A stretch of 64,000 bases of DNA, taken from positions 30,771,851 through 30,835,850 of the forward strand of contig CM034534.1 of NCBI GenBank assembly GCA_020002185.1, in the 5' to 3' direction. Below the pieces are notes generated by a model. It was not told the origin of the DNA and searched no databases. It worked only from the letters and a program-made list of their open reading frames with translations. Positions within the stretch are counted from its first letter, which is position 1; every line of letters starts with the position of its first letter. This DNA comes from Paraescarpia echinospica (lineage: Eukaryota > Annelida > Polychaeta > Sabellida > Siboglinidae). The position numbers were made by a program, and so were the translations under genes. Shown here piece by piece: positions 33,601-45,361 of this stretch.

Positions 33601-36600
33601 TACAGTTGGCTCCAAACAAGGTCAACAACATGAACACTACAGTTGGCTCCAGACAACAAGGCCTACAACATGAACACTACAGTTGGCTCCAGACAACAGG
33701 GCCTGTAACAAGAACACTACAGTTGGCTATAGACAACAGGGCCTGTAACATGAACACTACAGTTGGTTCCAGACAACAGGGCCTGCAACAAGTACACTAC
33801 AGTTGCCTCCAGACAACAAGGCCTACAACATGAACACTATAGTTGGCTCCAGACAACAGGGCCTCCAACAAGAACCCCACAGTTGGCTCCAGACAACAGG
33901 GCCTGTAACAAAAACACTACAGTTGGCTCCAGACAACAGGGCCTGTAACAAGAACACTACAGTTGACTCCAGACAACAGGGCCTCCAACAAGAAGATTAC
34001 AGTTGGCTCCAGACAACAAGGCCTACAACATGAACACTACAGTTGGCTCCAGACAACAGGACCTCCAACAAGAACACTACCATTGGCTCCAGACAACATG
34101 GCCTGTAACAAGAACACTATAGTTGGCTCCAGACAACAGGGCCTGCAACAAGAACACCACGGTTGGCTCCAGACAACAGGACCTGTAACAAGAACACTAC
34201 AGTTGGCTCCAGACAATAGGGCCTTCAACAAGAACACTACAGTTGGCTCCAGACAACAGGGCCTCCAACAGGAACACTACAGTTGGCTCCAGACAACAGG
34301 GCCTGCAACAAGAACACTACAGTTGACTTCAAGCAAGGTTAATGGATTATGGTCCAGCAAAATTCAAAAAAGTAACTGAAACTTGGACTACCGGTACTAT
34401 TTTTATTCTTGTCTTCCTAGAAATGGAAAACAATGATAACCACAGTTTAAATGTAAGCAACACCATTCATAGAATTTGCATATTAATTGATATGTGAATC
34501 GCAGTGTTGAGTCCGAAGTAAACATATTGATTGACTGAATATGAATTATAACAAGTTTGACCCATTGTTTTGTTTCTGTATGCATAAACAAACCCACCAT
34601 GCAGCATCTACACAACATTGTGGAGACAAGAACAATTCTTTAATTTATCCATTTACTTTATTAATTTTTTGTATTAATATCACTTGACCAGCTATTTCTA
34701 TAATTAGTACATTGCCTAAAAATCTTTAATTTGCACAACACTAGTAACAAGTTGTTTTAACAAATCTTACAAAGAGAGAAAACATAGTTATAAAAGGGAA
34801 AGAGGAAACAACTGGACACGGGTCATTACAAGTACACAGAACAACTTCATAGAAACTTGCAGAATGATGATCTCTGCCAAGATTAATGAAAAATAAGCAC
34901 AATACATCATTAATACAACCAACGTGACCAGCCTGTGTTCATTGGACAACGTAAGTTCGCTGTGAACTGAAGCTAAATGCTATTATGGCTCTTTGCAGCC
35001 ATCAATAATTTACTTACTCTTTCTATGAAAAACATTAATCCCTAAGTGGCGTCTGCACAGAAGGAAAGATAAATATTACACCGTGTCAAACCAGTACAAT
35101 GTCTGTTGTTGATTTTCCCCAAAAGCTAACAAGTTGCCGGTTGCATCATTAGAGGAACAGTGTCCCATCTGGGAGGGGGCAATAATGAAATAGTTGGTGC
35201 ATAAAGGATCCGTGAATTGAGGCTAATTGAAAAATGTCATCTCAAGTGTCAGCACCAAGACAGAACACATGAATACAACTAGATCGAGGTACATTTATTT
35301 TGTTACTTAACTTGAATATTTTACTTTACTTGAGTAATGAAGTACATATTTATGTGTACTTTTACTTAGTAATTTCTGTCTATAATAATAATCTAATTGA
35401 AACAAATGCCTTCTTGTGCCATGCTAGCACAACAAGCAGTTGTATTTTTAAATTAGCGGTTTCATTAGCAAGAATTTGCAAGATAATCAGGTGTCTGTGT
35501 GTGCAACTTCTCACCATATGTAAGTATTGGTGTTGGCCACTTTATATACACACACACATGTGCACGCATGCACACACGCACGTATGCACACACGCACGCA
35601 TGCATGCACACACGCATGCACACACGCATGCATGCACGCACGCACACACGCATGCATGCACATATATAAGTAAATTACTTTTATGTTTACTTCAAGTGGA
35701 ATTGTTTACATTTGTTCTGTACATCAGGTACATTGTTAAACAACATTTTCAGTTCTACTTGAGTATCTTTTTCCAGTTTCCAAGTACTTTCACTAAGTAC
35801 AAAATAAATCTATTTCTGCCACTTCTGTGAACGAGCGAAGTGACAATATCCGAGGCTGCTGAATGGAATTCTGTAATTACTAGTTCAACTTTTCTCTATT
35901 AAAAAGTATAGATCCATCTTTTTCTGTTTCTTTATCACGAATACTATTTACACATCTAACTAAGCCAATCAGCAGCCGTTTGCTTAAAATTCAAATTGCT
36001 AAATGTAACAAGTGGTTAAAAAATTTGCTCATTTAAACTTACGTGTTTCTTCATGTTGCATGTAGCATCACCTTATAAAAGTTTACCCAGAGCAACTAAA
36101 GCACCCTGTGTTGACAAGAAACATGCCCAGGAATACAGTCTACCTGAGTGAAGTATGTCCGGGACACGTTGGAGCCCAGAAGTTTGGCCTCAACTGTCTT
36201 CTGTAAACTCTCTATGATGGCTTCTTCATGGAGGAAATGCACCTCATGTTTGGTGGGGTGGACATTGACATCAACATTCTGAGGGCTGATCTCAAGACTG
36301 AAACACAACCAATCAACATTCTGAGGGTGACAGCAAGACTGAGACACAGCCAGACAACATAAGGAGGGGTGATCTCAAGAATGAAACACAAAAAGACAAC
36401 AGTCTGAGGGATGATCTCAAGACTGAAACACAACCAGACAACATTCTGAGGGGTGATCTCAAGACTGAAACACAACCAGACAACATTCTGAGGGGTGATC
36501 TCAAGACTGAAACACAGCCAAATATCCTGATGGGTGATCTCAAGACTGACATTTTTTGTTGGCAACTACGTGACGGTTTTGTGCACATGCACACACACAT

Positions 36601-38683
36601 ATGCACGCATGTACACACCCGCCCACACGCATAGGTGACTTAGGTGTACGTATTTAATAATAATAATAATAGTAAGATAACTTCTATTGCGCCTAAATCC
36701 TTGGAAACCAAGCTCAGAGGCGCATCAAAACAAAAGGACTGGTCAATCTCAAAATCCATAAGTAGTATTCCAGTTGTCAACAGATGGGTCAAGGCGCTAG
36801 GGAGCTATGGTGGATAAGCAAAGTTGTAAAGATAAGTTTTTAAATGACGACAGAATTTTTTAATATTTTCAACTGATCTAACACTAAGAGGGAGCATATT
36901 CCAGAGTTGGTGCAGCAACAGAAAAAGCCCTAGTTCCAATGTTAGTGTTGACTCCAGGAACAAAAATTAGGTCAGAACTAGATGATCGAAGCTGGATAGG
37001 TTTTCTTACAGGAGTAAGCAATGAATGCAAATAAGATGGTTGCTTACTGGACTGTAAATAAAGACAAGGTGAACATGCAACCTTTCTTTATTACTATTTT
37101 ATATGAGTAACTTAGGTTCACAGAGAACTTTTTGTAATCACCCGGTAGAGGTATGGAGAATTTCTTGCTAAATCGATTAGAAGAAAAAATGTTATTTGCA
37201 GACTTTGTATATAGTAAAAAAAGTAACTAGTTTCACCAACCTGAGGTAGATGAAAGGATGAGTGTTTTTCGGCAGGTATGCTGCATACACAACGTCAATG
37301 GCTTTCTTCAATGTCGACGACTCAACAAGGCGATCTACAAATGGAAAAAGAAATGCCTTTAATCCGCTGTTTTCATATAAAACTCTTTCATCTGAACGAG
37401 TTCGTCATGGATCAGGTTCATCGTGTTCATACCTGTAGTGAGGGAATACTTGAAGTAAAGTGCCCACTAGGTTTAACAAGACAGCATATTTTGGTTGACT
37501 GGTCAAAAATCACTGAATTAATCTACTTTGATCTTTACATGATGTAACTTGTGAAGTACCAAGTCATAAGTCATAGTTTACAGTCAGACCCCCTGGAGCT
37601 ATATGATGACCCCCCAGGGTAGAGCCCCTTGCAAATACACAACAATCCCCAAAGCCCCCTGAAGCTACACGACAATCCCCAGGGATAGACACCCCTGCTG
37701 CTACAAGACAACCCCGACTAGTGGTCCCCGGTTTTTTATTTAGGAATCGCAGCCTTTCATAACACACGAACATGACAAGAACGGAACATGTTACACAAGA
37801 AAGGAACATGTTACACAATAATAATTCAAAATTAATCTATGCACCATCCTGGATCTGGCTGAACGTGTCAGTCACTGATTCAATATATGCAGTAATTGTC
37901 TCGGCATAATTGATAACTGACGTAACAGTGGATCAGTGGTCCCATGTAACAGACAGTGCCACATATTGCCGTGGGTGTGGGAGGTGCAACAATGCACAAT
38001 ACTCCAGTCAATGTGTAACCTCTTTAATGTATTGATGCGATGCACCGAGAAAGCGTCCGTCTGCCAATAAAGCTGGTCTGGTCCGTGGCATGCTTCACAA
38101 TTTGCTGGCATGAATGTGCAAAAAAAGAATTGATTCCCGACATCCGTATCACTTCATCAGTGATTGTGTGCTTGATAAACTCGTTGGCCAGATTCCAGAA
38201 ACTTCTGTGCACACATGACTGGCCACAATGGTACTGACAGCAAGGTACAGTTAAAAAACTGACAAAAAGACAAAATACATTCACAGGGGTGAAAGAATCT
38301 ATTTTTATTTCTGTGTTTGATACAATAAAATGCATTCATGTATGCTGTTAATATGGATACCCGTACATGTTATGTTTGTACTGGGGGAAATGCTTAAAAG
38401 TATTACTTTGCAGAAGAAATATATTTTCTATTTAAAAAGAAATATATTTTCCATTGAAAAAATGTGTTGTTATTTTATCATAGTATTCTATATTGTTTTT
38501 TGATGGAAGTAAAGTATTGATTGATTGTTCCTGTAGTTTGTCCTGTAGGTGGGGCCACTTAGACACTTACGGTTGATGAAGAGTAACAAGACACCTTTCT
38601 TGCTTGAATAGTTCGCATTGGTGATGAAGCCTTTGAGACAGAAACCAAGACGGTCGTCAGAACCCTCAACTTCTAACAGCTCC
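30535..38683 (-). CDS. MLH1: MLH1 mismatch-repair protein, internal exons 9-13 equivalents only
   Basis: Minus-strand exons 38571-38683, 37241-37334, 36144-36297, 32174-32234, 31043-31223 and 30535-30653 join in frame with GT/AG borders. The protein follows human MLH1 from the end of the ATPase domain (ELLEVEG) into the linker ([12 protein letters not shown]). Exon sizes 113, 94 and 154 bp equal what I recall for human exons 9-11; human exon 12 is split here into 61 and 181 bp. MLH1 pairs with PMS2/PMS1/MLH3 as MutL and acts after MutS recognition; these exons cover the transducer part of the GHKL ATPase and the disordered linker. The N-terminal ATP-binding motifs (human exons 1-8) and the C-terminal dimerisation domain (exons 14-19) are not visible anywhere in the window. 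The exons are open and conserved, so this is not an old pseudogene. Three exons are preceded by minisatellites made of their own acceptor. Confidence 0.92.
31043..31223 (-). CDS. MLH1: MLH1 exon 12 region, main linker exon
   Basis: Encodes [20 protein letters not shown] and then DAFLQ, the diagnostic MLH1 VYAHQMVRTDSREQKLDAF match, followed by a polar disordered linker. 181 bp, phase 2 exit. Confidence 0.95.
32174..32234 (-). CDS. MLH1: MLH1 short exon at start of exon 12 region, with array at acceptor
   Basis: 61 bp, encodes [20 protein letters not shown], aligned with the human TLLPGLAGPSGE region. Phase 0 entry after FTQ and phase 1 exit (AGTG|GTATGT) fit both neighbours exactly. Its acceptor TTGCAG and first 18 exon bases form the unit of the 40-bp array that follows. 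Confidence 0.85.
32216..34335 (-). repeat. 40-bp minisatellite made of an MLH1 3' splice site, about 53 copies
   Basis: On the minus strand each unit reads GTGTTCTTGTTGCAG|GCCCT followed by GTTGTCTGGAGCC. It is the end of the intron (22 nt, pyrimidine-rich, ending CAG) plus the first 18 nt of the exon at 32174-32234. The true junction at 32234/32235 is simply the leftmost unit, about 36 of 40 bases like the consensus. Some units are shortened variants with AAACAAGGTCAACAAC. In the MLH1 intron 32235-36143. Confidence 0.95.
34400..35540. other. MLH1 intron, no feature seen
   Basis: AT-rich sequence without open frames, tandem structure or recognisable transposon ends. Confidence 0.5.
35550..35665. 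repeat. (CACACGCATG)n microsatellite
   Basis: Alternating CA/CG-rich runs with CACGCATGCA blocks. Purine-pyrimidine alternation throughout. Confidence 0.9.
36144..36297 (-). CDS. MLH1: MLH1 exon 11 equivalent with tandemly copied acceptor
   Basis: Encodes [20 protein letters not shown], the conserved MutL motif, and ends [13 protein letters not shown]. 154 bp. The acceptor and first 25 exon bases are repeated upstream (36298-36545). Confidence 0.95.
36298..36545 (-). repeat. 42-bp tandem copies of an MLH1 acceptor and exon head, about 6
   Basis: The minus-strand unit is 17 nt of intron end (GTTGTGTTTCAG) plus the first 25 nt of the exon 36144-36297. Each copy encodes [14 protein letters not shown] (14 residues; 42 is divisible by 3), an echo of the true LEISPQNV. 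The copy next to the exon is slightly shorter, which shifts the frame between the exon and the outer copies. Confidence 0.93.
36655..37080. repeat. Dispersed repeat with (ATA)n end
   Basis: Begins with (AATA)n, then GCGCCTAAATCCTTGGAAAC and CAAGCTCAGAGGCGC. The same block occurs inverted at 49045-49105 (about 85% alike by eye). Downstream sequence such as GGGAGCATATTCCAGAGTTG extends it to about 37080. Probably a SINE or LINE 3' end. Confidence 0.65.
37241..37334 (-). CDS. MLH1: MLH1 exon 10 equivalent
   Basis: Encodes [20 protein letters not shown] then [10 protein letters not shown], nearly the human sequence. 94 bp, acceptor TTGTAG, donor GTTGGT. This exon has no array at its acceptor. 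Confidence 0.95.
38571..38683 (-). CDS. MLH1: MLH1 exon 9 equivalent
   Basis: Encodes [20 protein letters not shown] then [18 protein letters not shown], matching the NGYISNANYS region of human MLH1. 113 bp. Its acceptor (TTTTAG, minus strand) is the first unit of the 33-bp array at 38690-41965. Confidence 0.92.
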
Positions 38684-38689
38684 CTAAAA

Positions 38690-39594
38690 CATAAACACCA
38701 AAATCTCTACAAGTTCCCAGAAAAACAAACACAATCTCTATAAGTTCCAAGAAACACGAACACCACAATCTCTACAAGTTCCTAGAAATATAAACATCAC
38801 AGTATCTACATGTTCCCTGAAACACAAACACTACAATATCTACAAGTCCCTAGAAATATAAACATCGCAGTATCTACATGTTCCCAGAAACACAAACACT
38901 ACAATATCTAAAGTTCCTAGAAATATAAACATCGCAGTATCTATATGTTCCCAGAAACACAAACACAAGTTTTTCCAGAAATACAAATAACACAATCTCA
39001 GAAAGTTCACACAAACACATATAACACAATCTCTACAAGTTCCTAAAAACACAAACACCACAATCTCTACAAATTCCCAGAAACACAAACACCACAATCT
39101 CTACAAGTTCCTAGAAACACAAACACCATGATCCCTACAATTTCCTAGAAATACAAACAACACAAACTCTGCAAGTTCCAGAAACACAAATGACACAATC
39201 TTTGCATGTTTCCAGAAACACAAACAACAGTTACAAAAAAAACACCACAATCTCTGCATGTTACCAAAATTTCAAACACCACAATCTCTACAAGTTCCTA
39301 GAAACACAAATACTACAATCTCTAGCCACTTTCACAAAAACACAAGTCACAATCTGTACCAGTTCTTACAAACACATGTTACACAATCTAGCGTCTGTCA
39401 CAAACACATAATCTCTAGCAGATTTTACAAATGCTCACTACACAATCTCTAGCAGCTCCAACGAACACATCATTTCTAGCAGCTCCAACAAACACATCAT
39501 TTCTAGCAGCTCCAACAAACACATCATTTCTAGCAGCTCCAACAAACACATAATAAATTACATCTCTCACAAACACAATACACTATCCTGAGCA
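38690..39594 (-). repeat. 33-bp minisatellite next to MLH1 exon 9 equivalent, proximal block
   Basis: The plus-strand unit is ACAATCTCTACAAGTTCC then TAGAAACACAAACAC. It starts at the exon's acceptor: the exon/intron border (TTCTAACAGCTCC|CTAAAACATAAACACC) aligns to the unit at about 23 of 32 positions. Each copy keeps a minus-strand TTTCTAG, a possible 3' splice site. The last copies (39440-39560) change to TAGCAGCTCCAAC. Confidence 0.85.
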
Positions 39595-40289
39595 CAGTGG
39601 TTCTTAAACAGTTTTTACTGCGATCCAAATTCCGGTCGTGGGTCAAATTAACATTTGATAAATGATAACATAAATACGACAAAATAAATATATGTATACA
39701 AAAATGATCAAAGAGAACATTGATTAAACTTGCTCGCTGAACACAGAGGAAATACCAAGTCAGCACTGTACGGGTAGGGTGGATTCAAGAAGATTGAATG
39801 ATTTTGACACTGTTTACAAAATATTACGCTAATTTACTTCATACTGGTGATAGTAAGGATGTAGACAAACCAACAGAGAATAATACATCAATATGATATA
39901 TCTGGACATGCTGACTAAAGCAATGTTTGTCTGTGAAAGTCTACTTTGAAAGCTTTGATATGGACTATGGCAGACATGAATAGAAAAAAGCACTGATTTT
40001 AGCACAGTGCTTGTGCACCAACACCAAACAGATTAGAAACTGCCCACACCAACTGAATGCAAGACAAATACTTTACGCCAAATGTTGCATAAATTTGTAT
40101 TGTTTTGTGATTTTATGTCACATGATATATCAAATTTTGCAAACATGGCGTAAATTGTTTGTTTCGCAGTACCTGATATGGGTAAGTGGAACAATAAGGG
40201 AAAGTCATTCACTGGAGTCTCTTGGCAACCTACTCAAAACAGTTCAGCAACCCAATATTGGGTTGTGACCCAGAGGTGCAGAACCACTG
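39595..40289. mobile_element. hAT-like non-autonomous element (MITE)
   Basis: The left end is CAGTGGTTCTTAAACAG; the right end read inverted is CAGTGGTTCTGCACCTCTG. CAGTGGTTCT ends are typical of Charlie-type hAT elements. 695 bp, no coding capacity. No 8-bp target duplication is recognisable. It interrupts the 33-bp array, so it is younger than the array. Confidence 0.75.
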
Positions 40290-41965
40290 CCCTAGTTACT
40301 TTCACGAACACATAAAATACAATCTCTAGCAGCTCTTACAAACACATAAAATCTCATTCTCTAACAGCTCTAATAAACACATCAAACACAATCTCTAGCA
40401 CTCTCACAAACACATAAAACACAATCTCCAGCACTCTCACAAACACATAAAACACAATCTCTACCACTCACAAACACATAAAACACTATCTCCAGCACTC
40501 TCACAAACACATAAAACACAATATCTAGCACTCTCACAAACACATATAACACAATCTCCAGCACTCTCACAAACACATAAAACACACTCTAGCACTCTCA
40601 CAAACACATAAAACACACTCTCTAGCACTCTCAAACACACATAAAACACAATCTCCAGCACTCTCACACACACATAAAACACAATCTCCAGCACTCACAA
40701 ACACTTAAAACACTATCTCCAGCACTCTCACAAACACATAAAACACACTCTCTAGCACTCTCACAAACACACAAAATACACTCTCACACACACATAAAAC
40801 ACAATCTCCAGCACTCTCACACACACATAAAACACAATCTCCAGCACTCACAAACACATAAAACACTATCTCCAGCACTCTCACACACATAAAACACAAT
40901 CTCCAGCACTCTCACAAACACATAAAACACAATCTCTAGCACTGTCACAAACACATAAAACACAATCTCTAGCACTCTCACAAACTAACATTAAAACACA
41001 ATCTCTAGCACTCTCACAAACACAACACACTTTCTAACAGCTCTCACAAACGCATAAAACACAATCTCTAGCGCTCTCACAAACACATAAAACACAATCT
41101 CCAGTATTCTCACAAACACATAAAACACAATCTCTAGCACTCTCACAAACATAATCTCTAGCACTCTCACAAACACACAAAACACTTTCTAACAGCTCTC
41201 ACAAACACGTAAAACACCATCTCCACACTCTCACAAACACATACAGTGTAAAACACAATCTCCAGCAATCTCATAAACCCATAAAACACAATCTCCAGCA
41301 CTCTCACAAACACATAAAACACAATCTCCAGCACTCTCACAAACACATAAAACACAATCTCCAGCACTCTCACAAACACATAAAACACAATAACACTTTC
41401 TAACAGCTCTCACAAACACATAAAACACTATCTCCAGCACTCTCACAAACACGTACAGTGTAAAACACAATCTCCAGCACTCTCACAAACACATAAAACA
41501 CAATCTCTAGCACTCTCACAAACACATAAAACACAATCTTTAGCACTCTCACAAACACATAAAACACAATATATAGCACTCTCACAAACACACAAAACAC
41601 TTTCTAACAGCTATCACAAATACATAAAATTCATTCTCCAGCAGCTTTCACAAACACATAAAACACGATATCCAGCATTCTGAAGAACACATAAAACACA
41701 ATCTCTAGCACTCTCATGAACACATAAAACACAACCTCCAGCATTCTCACGAACACATAAAACACAATCTCTAGCACTCTCACAAACCCATAAAACACAA
41801 TCTCTACCACTCTCACAAACACATAAAACACAATCTCTAGCACTCTCAAAAACACATAAAATACAATCTCTAACACTCTCACAAACACACAAAACACTTT
41901 CTAACAGCTTTCACAAACACATAAAACACATTGATAACACAATCTCCAGCAGCTTTCAGAAATAC
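40290..41965 (-). repeat. 33-bp minisatellite, distal block
   Basis: The plus-strand unit is CACAATCTCTAGCACTCTC then ACAAACACATAAAA, about 50 copies with frequent small indels. The AGCAGCTC variants show its kinship to the proximal block and to the MLH1 exon head AACAGCTCC. Confidence 0.93.
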
Positions 41966-43680
41966 ATGTCACAATCTCAAGATGTGATTTATGTTTTGGC
42001 ATGGACATCTGTTATGGTCTCACCCCAGTGAATTGCGGGTAACCACCTTCACAACCTCCATTTACTGCCCCACCCCTGAGGCTTGCAGCTGAAATGAAAC
42101 ATCTCTCTCAAGACTTATGTGGTGAAATTGCAGCCACTTAATTATTTTGTGGCAATCTGTCTGCTATTGGCTAATACTTAGGATCTTATATTACAAACTC
42201 CATAGAGTCGATATATTTTTAATCAAAATGTATAAATATAGACATGACTCTCTAGTATTAATATTGTTTTCTCAATTACAGTTCACACAAGCAGGTGTGC
42301 ACTGTGCACGCACTTATACATGCACGCACATACCCTGTGGGGCCAGCCGTCTGCACTTCACTAATTCCACATATAATACAGAGAACTGCCAAAAAAGCAT
42401 AAAGGTTTTTATGCTAACATTTCCATCTAGCCAACAGGGAACTACCATTAGTGATTGGACACAGATGTCGCAATATCATTATTACAGCTGGGAAATACAG
42501 CATCATCCATGAGCAAGAATGACTGACTATAGACCATTCGTTCAAGAAAGAATGATACCACACCACTGACTGACAAATGATTGCCTCAGAGTTTGTGTAC
42601 GGTAAATAATACTGTATCTATACACTGTGTAGAAAATGTGTTGGAAATATGGCATTTAATAATAAATTATTATTATATTTTTGCCACGAAAAGTAGCTAA
42701 TAACAGATTTCAAATAAAAGGTATGTTGGCAGGTGTTTTTATTTAGTATTAGTTCAGGTTATGAATGAAATTGTTCCATACCCTTGTATCTCACAAACGG
42801 AACACACACCTTTGTTCTTCATTGATCAACTATTATAATTTAGTCATTTGTTACAATGATAGGATGGGATGCATTCAATATTAATTAGACATATCTTTGT
42901 TCTCGTACCGACAGACAAATGTGTTGTAGGATTTTAAATTCAAGTAAACTGTTTGCTTCATATATAATGAGGCACAAATATCACAAAAATTTAATCTCCC
43001 CTAAAAGAGAAGCCCAAAAACTATTATCTATCACATATATATAATTTATCTTTTTGCATATTTCAGTCAAATTTGCCTTCTTTTCAGTTATGTTTCTGCA
43101 GCTTTCAGGTGTCTTCCACTGATAGATAACTGTCAGATGACGACATCTATTTTACAACTTGCACTGAAAGTTGCCAAAACATAACTGAAGAAACAATATC
43201 AATTTGACTATGAAATATGAAAACGATAAATTATTAGAAATCACCGAACCTCTTCACACAGTGGAGTTTTCAGTTTCATGGGAAACATGTAATGTCAATA
43301 TCACTTGCTATGATGATACTAAGTTAAAACCCCATTCAGCCTCCAGGTGATTGTGCTCCAGTCATTAATAATAACCATAAAAACATATGTAGCACCTAAT
43401 CGTCCGTAACTCGAGCTCAACAAACCAGTGTCCCTCATTGATCTCATGAATAACTGATCGCATTCCACAAATAGAGCAGTTGACCTGTTCAAAAATCAAT
43501 TCACCCATTAAACAGCACCGGCAATTAATCACTCAGGTAGATGGAAGCTGATCACCAGACAGACACAACACAAGGTAAACACCCTGCCACAAATACATGC
43601 ACTTCACTGTGTGTAGGTAGTAACAGACAGCATGTATTACCATAATAGATATATTGAACTGTATGTATGTAAGATATATA
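41966..43680. other. No feature recognised
   Basis: AT-rich sequence. I looked here on the minus strand for MLH1 exons 1-8 (GFRGEAL, ERFTTSK, DNGTGI) and found none. Confidence 0.5.
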
Positions 43681-43689
43681 AAATAATAA

Positions 43690-43980
43690 TTATATATTGA
43701 ACTATATGTATGTACTTATATACATATGTATGTATAATATATATATAATTATATATATATTTATCTGTATATATATATATGTACTTACACACATTAACTT
43801 TACATACATATTTCATTATATATATTTATATATTATATATATATATATATATAAGTATATATTGTACTGTGTGCATATACTTACACACATAAGTATGTAC
43901 AATATATATAATTATATATCTAAATGTACGAATGTAATTAAATAGATATATATATATATATACATATATATATATTTGTG
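43690..43980. repeat. (AT)n / (GTAT)n microsatellite
   Basis: Imperfect TATATA with GTATGTA inserts. Low complexity on both strands. Confidence 0.92.
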
Positions 43981-44939
43981 CCCTTTCAGAAGCGCCAGAC
44001 CTGTCAACCACCCACCCACCCAGACAAGGCCGTAGCGTCACAGCCATAGATGTGACATCGCTGTCCAGACAGGACAATTCCTGAAGCTGTGGAGCAGTAG
44101 AAACACTTGGCAGTCTGCCAGAGATGGTCAGAGACAAGACACAATCTTCACACGGCCTTCCTGGAACCATTGTCATATGACTGCCAACACCGTTCGACGC
44201 AAGAGTGTGACATTGACAAAATGAGAGGCTCAAGAATGCGCTGTCCAGCATACATAGACATGCACAGGTAAATTTACTTTTGTTAATATGAGTCTCCCTG
44301 AGTCTGGTATCAACGCTCATGCTTAATAACACACTCTTTAGCAACGTAAATGATGTCAGGTAGACATTTATAGGGTTGAGTGAATTATGACATGGATGAT
44401 TGATACTAGTTAGCTACGCACCTGACATGAGACGATGTGTTGCAACATTCACCGCGGTAGAGTGGGTGAAAGAACCACTGACACAAGTGCTACTATCACA
44501 CTACAACTATATGTCAAAGTGGACTTCAATCCAAAAAAATCCTTGGCGCCTCTCATACTTAATATGACACTAATACAAAACAAAGATTCTCATGTAGTAA
44601 TCACCAAATATGTATAACACAAAGTTTTGTACTTTAAATTAGAGTCAAAACAATTATGTATCCACAACAGTGAACAGAATGCAAATTGTTCATGAATTAT
44701 CGGTTCAATAAAGTATAGCATTGTATGGGAGATATTGTTCATGGCGCCAAGATTAATTTAATAGCAAGAATTAAACTTACATTGGAGGTACAGTTGAAGA
44801 TAAGATAAGATAAGGCGGAGAGGATTTCAGTTTGTTGGGTAGCACAGTACTTTCTCTACAGAGAGAGATGTTAGTAGACACACGGCCCTGGCATCAGCCG
44901 TTTATGGTAACCTAGGACACGTTATATCTTTGAACTGAG

Positions 44940-45340
44940 ACATGGAACCCTTACATGTCAATAGCAATCAATGGGGCAGAACCGTGGATGCTAGGATCAC
45001 AAGAAACATGTGTTGCCTGCAGGTTATCAGTGGTGTTACCAGGACAGACAGATTACAAAATAACCTGATCAGAGAGAAGTTCAACCCTGAATCTCTCTCA
45101 GATGTCACGAGACATAGAAGACCCTGGTGGTTTGGGCATGATTGTCATGTACCTCGTTAACTTAACTTTCAAGCAAGACTTTAAGGCCAAAAAGATAAGG
45201 GCCACGGAAGAGGTGGAGCGTATGAATTAAACATGACACTGGACTACCACTATACACAGCAGAGTGGTGTGCTCTAGACAGGACAAGATGGAGAGGTGTG
45301 ACATCAAGGAAGATAGCGAGAGGTGAAACTGGCCTAGGCA
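44940..45340 (+). mobile_element. LINE relic E, C-terminal tail
   Basis: Reads VISGVTRTDRLQNNLIREKF, then VTRHRRPWWFGHDCHV, the RT thumb/C-terminal pattern GVTRxDRIRN...RLRWFGHV. Several stops follow, with further remnants such as MERCDIKE up to about 45340. Only the 3' end is left. Confidence 0.7.
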
Positions 45341-45361
45341 ATAGTAGGCATTTCAGTCAAG

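Noticed and set aside
32255..34379. Several plus-strand ORFs with [14 protein letters not shown] repeats
   Set aside because: They are shadows of the 40-bp array; the real coding signal is MLH1 on the minus strand.
43826..44344. 172-codon minus ORF
   Set aside because: Half is the (AT)n microsatellite; the rest has no recognisable domain or splice structure.
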